Made by a program: the position numbers and the translations under genes. From Aplysia californica (Eukaryota > Mollusca > Gastropoda > Aplysiida > Aplysiidae), in contig NW_004797297.1 of NCBI RefSeq assembly GCF_000002075.1, positions 1,840,346 through 1,904,345 of the forward strand: a stretch of DNA of 64,000 nt, in the 5' to 3' direction. Shown piece by piece: positions 35,240 through 44,900 of this stretch (its first letter is position 1; each line of letters opens with the position of its first letter). Under the pieces are notes generated by a model. It did not search any database. It had not been told where the DNA came from and saw only the letters and a list, made by a program, of their open reading frames with translations.

Positions 35240-35775
35240 AAGTCATTACATTCCATTCCAGAAGCTTTAATATTATTACCTTCTCTCGTCCTCGTTCTCA
35301 GAAGTAAGTTTTATTATTAGTTTCACTTTCAAATTATCAGTCTATTCAGCTTGCAGGGAATTCTTGGAAAGAAAACGTTCCCAGAAAGTGGTTAAGGCAA
35401 CCCTTACTACATGATTTCGTCCAGTTGATTCAGATTCCAAGAAAAAAGAAATGGGCCTACATGTAGCTAACTGAAATTACCAACATAAGTTTGGCTTGGT
35501 AGTGTAACAGTAAACAGGAGTGGTTTAGACGCTTTTGCAAAATGTCAGCATGACGAGGTTTCTAATTTTAAAGCATTGTTTTTGCTTTTTCTGTTGTAGA
35601 TCATAGAATTCGATGGAGAGCAGCCGGATTAATATGGATTCTGATGTGGAGTTGTTTCGTTGTCAAGAAAAGGCGCTGGTTTCAGTAACAAGAAGAAGAA
35701 GGCCAAACTGGAAGATCTAATTTTACAGTCTTTTCATTATCAACTATTAAGAAAATAAACGGATTATCAAGCACA
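35240..35775 (+). ncRNA. Possible short two-exon transcript with a 35-codon ORF
   Basis: A donor (CTCAGAA|GTAAGT, ending at 35302), a strong acceptor (TTTCTGTTGTAG, ending at 35599) and AATAAA at 35754-35759 could define a short spliced RNA divergent from CEP72. The second part holds an ATG frame (35613-35720) starting MESSRINMDSDVELFRCQEK, with a basic end. I do not recognise the peptide. The 5' limit is a guess, and chance is a real alternative. Confidence 0.22.
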
Positions 35776-35830
35776 TAAACATACACAATGTAACCCCCTT
35801 TGGGGGGGGGGGGGGGGGAGGAGGGGGGGG

Positions 35831-36325
35831 TAAGTCTTATACAGCGCTCGCAACTGCATGATTAAGGTCATATGAGCGCGCGGGATACATGAAATATTTT
35901 CAGTAGGTAGGAAATTATTAATTTTGCTTGGGTGGCAGCCGAAGCCTATTCTTATCGATTTTAGACCACCAAGGGATCTTTAATGTGCGTAACTTGCACA
36001 CGAGACCTCCGAGATTTTTCACCCTTGTCCGAGAAGGCTAGGTGTCCTTCTTTCCTACCATAGAGTCAGGGGTGCTGACGAAAGACAGCAGTAAGAAGCC
36101 AAAAAGTAGCAGTAGAAAGCCTGCAGAAAAAGTCAAGAGCCCAGGGGTGTGGGCAGAAAAAGGAGACGAAAGCAGACAACAGAACAATGCTAGAGAGCAG
36201 GAAAAGGGGTTAAGGGAGACAATACATGTATTTTAGAGAAGAAAATTGTTCCGTCGATACCCGCATTCGAACCCTGGACCCTTGAATGAGAGAAGAACAC
36301 GTTAACCTCTAGGCCATTTGAACCC
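35831..36325 (-). mobile_element. tRNA-derived SINE, full length
   Basis: On the minus strand: head GGCCTAGAGGTTAACGTGTT (A box) and GGGTTCGAATGCGGG (B box), central block ACATTAAAGATCCCTTGG, and tail CTCATATGACCTTAATCATG with TGCGAGCGCTG. A G-rich tract adjoins the 3' end. Confidence 0.9.
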
Positions 36326-38832
36326 CTTATTGTACCCTTAGTAAGAGTTGTTCGGATGAGAAAGAAAATGAACGTCACAATTTAATTTAATTCAACATAT
36401 ATGTAATATAAGGCAGTTATCATTTTGATACATGTATACCGGGTTATCTTGACATTCCTACTCTAATACTAGCACATGTAATCTTACAGCTGAACCTGTT
36501 TTAATGCTTATTATATGGCCACCTGTACGATAATTACTCGTAGGCTTATAAATGGCTACTTCCTATTTTTTCCCCCCATTGCGTTTTTTTTTTAACATTG
36601 AAAGAAGACAGCCACTTGTCTTCTCGACAATGAGTGCTGTCTTGAGTTGAGTCTCAGACAATTTCAAGGCCCTGAGAGAGGAAACATGGCCAACTCCACA
36701 GACACTGTACTACAGGAGAAGCTCTATACGGGCCGACAGATGAACTAAGCAGGACGGCGGACAGATACCGGACTTCAAGTGTGATATAAATAATTATGCA
36801 ATCGAGAAGAAGAAGACAATTTCAACTGTATATATATAGGATACGCATGTAATAATACTACCATCCTTCTAAAATATCTAGAAATTATAAATTTTACTTA
36901 CTTGTACATGTAGGCCTACATTCCCTTTTATTTCTACCCAAAACTCATTCTTTTGCAAGTCAGTTGTCCCGTTTCATGCCACAAACCAGTTGCTGACAAT
37001 AGAAAAACCTATTTTATCTTTCACATGTCATTTGTACATGTACTATGGAAAAAAAAAGCCGTCTTGTCTTCATTTGTCTTCAAATGGTTTTACATCTATA
37101 TATCCACTGCATCCGAACACGAGAAGCAGTCACCCTCTTACTATAATGGAGAATCAACACTTATTAAAAAGTATAATTTGATGTAGGCTTTCGTGATATC
37201 TACTTGTTTACTCTGCCTACTATTTGCTTTCATGTTTTTAAGTTGCCATTCTTATTCTTAACCCATCAAAACAAAACTATACAAAGTGTATTAAACTCAA
37301 GCGAGTACAAACCAACAGTTATGAATCTACTCCAATGGAAGGACCATACTCATCACACAACATTCTGGCAAATCTCTTTATTTACTTTATGCCATTCAAC
37401 ACATTCTATTTTAAAATCTTAGTCTCCTGAAGATTTAAACAAACTTTCAAGCCATTATGAGAGTACACTATAAATATACTGATTTCATTCAAAGCTCTGT
37501 TTGTGATTATTGCCAAGTCAAGATTTAAACCAATTTGCGGACCCCTTTGAGAGTGTGTACAGCTTTCATTCAAAGCCCTGAACTAGAATTTTTAAACGCG
37601 GACAGATGAAAGTGAACAAGCTATAAACATACAATTTCATTCCTACCTGCAAATATACAGTAGCACCATTACCACTTTATCTGTTACAATGCCACCTGAG
37701 CAATGCACACAACAGTAACTTTGTGCATGTAGTCATGTAGTTTACTGCAAGTCAGCACATTTACAATTATGGTTTATAAGGAAACAGATATATAGAGGGC
37801 TATAATACAGAAAATAGGAGCACTGAAAAAGAAGTAGAAATAGAAACAAACCACAGACAGGAACCGACCAAATACAGAGACATAATATAAGAGAAAAAAG
37901 CAGGGTAAGGAGAGGCAAAGATTAAAGACAGCCTGCCATTCTACTGATGAAGTAAGTTATGTAAACTCTGAGAAGTGCAATACAGCGACACTGTAAAAAA
38001 AAATTTGTTGGTACTGGAGTAAAACTATTTTAGAGGGCATGTCAAACACTCAAAGAAAAAACATAAGTAACCCCCCAACCCCATAAAAAAAAGAAACAAA
38101 AAGAAAACAAAAAACAAAACCAAAAAAATACCCAGCAACAACTTAATTCCACTGATAGAACGAGTCACCTTCTCGTGTTAATAAATTTGTGCAACTATTA
38201 TGAAAGTAATGAAAGAAAAGCATATTTGAAATGTCAAATTTTCATCTTTATTTACACTTGTTACATTTTTATGAACCATTTCATAATAATAATAACAGAC
38301 CTACTCAACACATATCAATATATATATATCATTTACAGGTAACCACCAATAAAGCACAGATCAATATTAGTAGGCTGCTGGTAAAATCATTTCCACACCA
38401 CATACATGTGTATGTACATGCTTTCAATATTTTCTTTTTCACTTCCCTTCAATTTTAAATAGTTTTTAAAATTCTGTTGTTAGAGTTATGAAGCAGCTTT
38501 AACTCAGTCGGGAAGTAACGTAAGCAAATTATTAATCTTTCTCAGCAATGAAAAATCAAGAAATGAGAGCAGTAAATGAATTGGATGATGAATTCAAAAC
38601 GTTAAAAACAGTACATTGTGTAATATTGTAATTTTGTCATTTTACATTCTCTTTAGTTTATTTTCCTCATTAAGTTCTACTCTATCATGAAAACACACCA
38701 AAGATATCCACAGTTCCTGACTGTTGTGCTCCTTTGTGATTAGCCACTGTTCCATTGTTTCATTTTTACACATTCCAAACATACTCATCTACACACACAC
38801 ACACAGACACACACACTCACAATATAATAAGA
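36326..38832. other. Intergenic region between CEP72 and POP4
   Basis: AT-rich with no supported gene. Two diverged copies of an about 100-bp segment (GATTTAAAC... CATTCAAAGC...) lie at about 37433-37500 and 37520-37580. The POP4 3' UTR probably occupies the right end. Confidence 0.45.
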
Positions 38833-38969
38833 TCAAAGGTCAAGACTTGGCTTTGTCTTGAATTTCTTCGCAGCACGATCTCCGGGCTTTACTATGAACT
38901 GATTCCCGTGGATTGTGAAGACATAATCATGCAAAACTATAGTGAATATACTGTTGGCTTTAGGAATAC
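38833..38969 (-). CDS. POP4: POP4 exon 5, C-terminus and stop
   Basis: Acceptor CCTTTTTCAG, then IPKANSIFTIVLHDYVFTIH (human IPKLNCVFTVETDGFISYIY), ending KPSLDL and TGA at 38833-38835. Confidence 0.94.
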
Positions 38970-41900
38970 CTGAAAAAGGAAAGAAAACAATAAAATCAAT
39001 AGTGGCCATTAGTGAAGAGCACGGAGTCTATCTATAATCTGACGTACGCTGATGTAATAGTAATAGTAATAATAATAATAGTTGATCTGTCAATGTCTGA
39101 TGATGACCAATTCATGCACAGAGGGGAATGTCTTTTAAGCTACATAATACATAAAAAAGAAAATAGGATAAAGATGACTTGTGACTTCTGCTATAGCCGA
39201 TGAGACCAACACTGGCAAAGAGGAGTTGGCCACAATTTGAACATACATTAGCTTCACTTCTACATGTGACTGTGCAGCTTGCACACTTGCAGGCTTCTTT
39301 CTTGGCTTCATCAATTCTACTTTGTGAAGCTTCATATGATTTGCTGCCCTTTGTGATCGCTGCTCTCCAACAGGGTCTGTCAGGTTAATGTAGATTGCAA
39401 ACAAATATCTAGGATTAGGGTATTCATTTATTCAATATCTATGTATAAATAAAATACCTCTATGACAAAAACACATAACACTTTACCAAACTAAGTAGCC
39501 ATGATAAAATATGTTGGTGCAGGTAAAAAAAAAGTTTGCAGTAATTTTGTAATAGTAATATAAAGGTATGTTTGTTGATTGATAGTACTCTTCTGCACTT
39601 CTCATAATTTGATATCAGACCACTTCTTCTATCTTTTACTACCCAAGCACTGAAAACATATAAAACAAAGTAAATAAAACGTTATTTTACTCAGCTTCTT
39701 CAGAAATTAGTCCTAGAAATGGGAACACAAAAGAATAAAACTAATTTTATATTATACAAACGAAATAGCATATGAAAAAAATCAAACAAACACACCCAGC
39801 AACACCTTTTTCTGAATAGCAAGGCTAAGTCTCAGTAAAAGACACTGCTCTCTAACAGCTATTGCTATTTGATATTGCTTGAAATTTTTTCATGACAGAG
39901 TTAATTCATCAGCCAACAACTGTGTTCACCGCTGTTCCTATTGTTTACTCACTTTCTACAAAGTGTGAGCAAAGTCAGCAAGCGTCTTACATCATGGCAC
40001 AATAAATTCATATGTCTGTTCTTTGAGAGACCGGAACATCATTTTCTTTTTGATGTTTGAATTTTGAAACTTCAGCCACCACCATTAACCCTTTGTTCTA
40101 TTACCAAATCCTGTATTCAGGGAGAAGAATCATCAATAACTAATTATCAAGGTAGAAACTTTGCAAGACACTACAGTACAGCAACCTACTTTTGATTTCA
40201 TTACAAGGCGTCACCAAAACAAACATGTTTCTGGTCTCCTGAATAACAATGCCTGAAACTCCAATGTAACTGGGACACTTCGACTTTCGCACAGACAGAG
40301 GACAACCATGAAGATCAGCCTTCATCATCTTCTGAGCTGCTGCAGGTAAGTTTAAATTTGGTGAGCTGAAATAAAAACCACATATTTTACACATTTAAAG
40401 TGACAATTTATAATTCAACATCCTTACAAAAGAAAAGTTAAAACAACTTCATAACAACTCTGGAAGGGCCTATTTATTTTAGTTTACCTCAGTGCTCAGG
40501 TGATATAAAGAGGTGAAGAGAACTATGATGCATGGCCAAATAAGGAGAAAGGCAGCGGCTATTTTTATGGTCCCCTAAAGAAGGTTCTAGAGGTTATTTT
40601 TATGGTCCTGCATAGACGGTCTCGGGGCTATTTTTACAGTCATGTATTGTAAAGATGGTCTTCGCTGCTATTTTTACGGTCATGTAAAGATGGTGTTCAG
40701 GGTTACTTTTACTGTCATTAGATTACATGAAAAATGTACATGAACTTACATCTGATGTTGTTGTTCTTATTATTGATATTTCATTAGCTAAGAAGTGCTG
40801 TTGTCATTCAAATGTGAAATCTGGATTCTAGATCTAGTTAGGAACTGGATTTTATTAGATCTAATTGCTTTACAACTTTGTCATTTTTGCAATATCTAAT
40901 TTTTGTCATTTTTGTTGGGAGCTATTCTGATTTGTAAGCAGCGCGTACATGTGTTTAGAGCCATTAATTTATATTTGATTCAGCTTTGTACTCCTATTAC
41001 TTGATTCTTTAATCATTTGGCATTATAAGGAGTCGACTCCCATTAATCACTTGACACTAATAGGAATCAGAGATTGCATCCGACCTAGTCATGACAAAAT
41101 TACGGTAGTTTGCGCATTTTTAGAGGTAAAGAAAGGGGTAGGGTTAGAGTTGGGGTTGGGGTAGGGCTAGGAGTTGGGTCTCTTCTTTATTATATTTGTT
41201 GAGGGTTAAGGTTAGGGGTAAGGGTAGAGGTAGAGTCAGGATTAGCCCCCCTGATTAGTTGTAGTCTTTTCTTTTTTTTTGGGGAGGAGGAGGGGGGCTG
41301 ATTAAGGTAAGTTTTAGGGTTAGGTTTTTCTTCTTCCGTTAAAACATGTGCGAAATGAAATGGTCAAGTGTTTTTTTCTCTTCATCCCTTACCGTGACAC
41401 GGGCGAACAAAAAAATAAAACAAAGGTAGACCGGTATGGGGGCTTTCGTGGCCTAGAGGTTAAAGTGTTCTCCTTTCATTCAAAGGTCCCTGGTTCGAAT
41501 CCGGGTAGCGACGGAAAAATTTTCCTCTCTAAAATGGTCTCCTTTCACCTCCTTTCCTGCTCTCTAGCAATGTTCTGTCGCCTGCTTTCGTCTCCACTTT
41601 TTTCCCCCACCCCCTCACCTCCTTTGCTCCCTCCTCTGGGCTTCTGACTCTTTCTGCAGCCTTTCTACTGCTACTCCTTGGCTCCTTCTCACTGCTGACT
41701 TTCAGCCACACCCCTGACCTTCTGGTAGGAAAGATCTACACCTAACCTACTCGGACAAGGGCGAAAAATCTCGGAGGTCCCCTGTGCAAGTTATGCACGT
41801 TAAAGATCCCTTGATGGTCGAAAATCGATAAGAGTAGGCTTCGACCACCACCCAGGCAAAACTCCAAATTTCCAACCAACTGAAAATGTTTAATGAGTCC

Positions 41901-44900
41901 CGCGCGCTCATATGACCTTATACAGTTGCGAGCACGTAAAACACTTTCACCATAAAAAAAAAGTAAATCTCGCTGTATTTCAAAGCTTCATTGATCATTT
42001 TCTTGGGGCAACCCTGGAGTGCATTTTAATTGTGCGGGTACATCTTTTATAGAGTGTAACAGCAGCTGATTTCAAATCAACATCAGTTGTATTTCAAGAC
42101 TTCGAAAATTGAAAATTCTTGTCCAACAGCGAATTGAGGAGAAGCTTCCTCCATCATTTTGGCGCTTACTTTAATTTCGGAAGTTGAAAGTGAAAAAGAC
42201 TTCAACTTCAGTACAGAAAAGCATCTTTGTCGTAAAAATAGCCCGGAAGACCATCTTTATAGGACCTTAAAAATAGCCCCGAAGACCATCTTTACATGAC
42301 TGTAAAAATAGCCCAGAGAACCTTCTTTACAGGACTGTAAAAATAGCCACTGCGAAGGAGAAAACAAGCATAGCATAAATTATTGAAGAAGCCCAAAATT
42401 TGCCCTTTTCCCAAGGGAAATACAAAATTTTGCGAGTAAAAGTACCCTTCACTTTTGTGGTATTAAGTGTCTGAAACAGATTCTCATAAATGTTTAAAAA
42501 ATTCCTATTCATTCAATTTTTAAGAATGAAATTGAGAGCAAGAAAATCTCTCAAGAGACAAGTTCAGCCAAGAACTAGTATTTTAATATGTTGACCAGTT
42601 TACAGTGGATGGCTAATGCAGAAGATTCAGAACATTTTTTAAAGAATTGACAAGGATGAATGTCTTGTCCATCTGCCACAAGTTAACCCTTCCGGCCCCA
42701 TATGCGTATACTTTCAGCAGCACTTGTACCTCCCATTGTCCCAAGAGTGTACGGTAAATTTTTTGTTTCGAAGGAGGGAGATACCAAATTCACGCATTTT
42801 TTAAAATGGCGGTGAACCTAACTAAAATTTATTTTTCATAATATTTGTTCGTTTACTTTTAAACATTGTTCTATGTTATTATCTAAAACTCATTACGAAA
42901 ATACTGCATCACTTTTTAGAATGCATGCCTCTTTTTCTGAAATACTGCTGTATAGGCTGAGACTGGGGTTACGGAGTGCACAAAAATGGCTGGGGCTGGA
43001 AGGGTAAAGAGAAAGCACTTCCCAGCCTTCAATTGACCTGACAAACATTTTCATGCTAAATTTACTGAGGTTTAAAATCTAAAATGTCCGAAATTAGTTA
43101 TTAATATGTATCATATCAGCAGGATATGATATAAATTTTGATGGATAAATGACCGTCTCTTACAGGGAAAATAATGTTAAGTGAAATATCTTATTGTTTT
43201 CATGCATCAAGTGGCAATGTGCAAGTTAACCCCGAAAGTCCCAATTCGGCTCAAAACTATGGATTTTAAGTTGTAGGCATTTTTAGCTTCTTCAGCCTCT
43301 CTTACAACTATTTCATCGCATAAGAACCCTCTAAAGCCTTATTCTTCCCATACCGGGCATGTTTGTCTCCACCATTTCCTTATAAGTAAAGTAAATATTT
43401 TTTTTTTTCTTTATCGTCTGTTTTCTCGAAATGTGGTTTTTCTCTAAAAAAATTTAAATAACTCCTCCACCATTTTTCTTCCAATCTTCATGAAATTTTC
43501 ACAGAATGAAGAAAAGATTTGATACTAAAAATATGTGTGACGAATTTTTGACGGAAATTTTTATGTTGGTGGTGTTTGGAGAGTGGATTTTCACAGATTT
43601 TTGCAAACGCTAATATCACCTCGGAAAAAAATTAATTAAAAATTTTCTAGTACGTTTAGGAAAAATTCATTATGTTTGTCTCCACCATTTCCTTATAAGT
43701 AAAGTCAATCTTTTATTTTTCTTTATCGTCTGTTTTCTCGAAATGTGGTTTTTCTCTACAAAAATTTTAATAACTCCTCCACCATTTTTCGTCCAATCTT
43801 CATGAAATTTTCACGGAATGAAGAAAAGATTTGATACTAAAAATATGTGTGACGAATTTTTGACAGAAATTTTTATGTTGGTGGTGTTTGGAGAGTGGAT
43901 TTTCACAGATTTTTTGCAAACGCTAATATCACCTCGGAAAAAAATTAATTAAAAATTTTCTAGTACGTTTAGGAAAAATTAATTACACGAATTTGCAGAT
44001 CTATTGTTTGCCAAGATGCAGGCAAAACACCCCAATTTATTACCATAAAAAATAGGTGCAGTATTAATTAAGTTAGACATGTCAACAAAATCCAATATGG
44101 CCACCATATCCAAGGAAACGAATTTTTGGCCTCATATTTGATTGTGGATTTTAACACTTTGCCATCATAAGGCTCATATTGTAAAAACCCTTGCCATCAA
44201 AGCAAAGGCATTATGGGGAAAACCCAAAGAAACTGGGCGGTAAACATCGCCGATCGGCGAGATGTGATGGCAAAGAGTTAAGACTCCTTACTATGCTTGT
44301 TATATGTGTGAAATTCTGTAACATTTGATCCACTAACAAGCGAAATAGCCTTCAGCTGCCCCCTCCCCCTGATGAAAATATGCCAAAAGATGTTAGCCTC
44401 CTATTCTTACTTCGCCAAGAAAAATATAAATTAAAACAACAGGGACTGGAAAAGAAACAATCTGCTTGTTTCTTATAAGAAGAAAATAGGTATACAACAC
44501 TGAATCAGAAGAAGGGAAATTTTAGTCCGTTTTATTTGGCAACAAGCCACCCAGTTCTTACTTCTATCAGTAACATTTAACTACATTTATGTCAATAGTA
44601 TCTCTTTCCATATTAGGATGGGTCAGCTGAACAAAAATTAGACAAAATACCACAAGATACTAATTCAAACCTAGTGCATCCAGAAATCAATCGCCTGATA
44701 AAATGCAAATTTTAATCATGAGAATTGGACACTTCTTACTTTGAATCAAATTTAAAGTGAGCACTGCTTACTAGTCTTGTGCACTACTCAATACTTTACC
44801 CCTTGCAAACCCTTGATACGGTACTACTTGAGCTAAGGTAAGCTACTAAATAGGGTTTAACTCTTTATTTACAGTCATATTCATAAGGCATGATGGGCGT

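Larger units (their letters stand above)
40551..42354. mobile_element. TIR transposon, 1.8 kb, with tandem-repeat arms and 9-bp target duplication
   Basis: AAGGAGAAA flanks both ends (40542-40550 and 42355-42363). Each terminus is an array of four to five units of about 34 bp (core GGCTATTTTTACAGTCATGT then AAAGATGGTCTTC), and the two arrays are inverted relative to each other (40551-40720 and 42225-42354). A 9-bp duplication and long repetitive TIRs suggest a Mutator-like (MULE) or foldback element. No transposase frame was seen. A SINE is nested at 41438-41962, and a GGGTTAGG-rich tract lies at 41140-41330. Located in POP4 intron 3. Confidence 0.85.

Noticed and set aside
39135-39404. 89-codon minus-strand frame as a POP4 exon
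   Set aside because: POP4 exon 4 joins exon 5 in phase without it; a different frame in the same stretch matches a LINE C-terminal tail.
41470-41515. Functional tRNA gene
   Set aside because: The A and B boxes belong to a SINE head; the rest does not fold as a tRNA and is followed by the SINE body.
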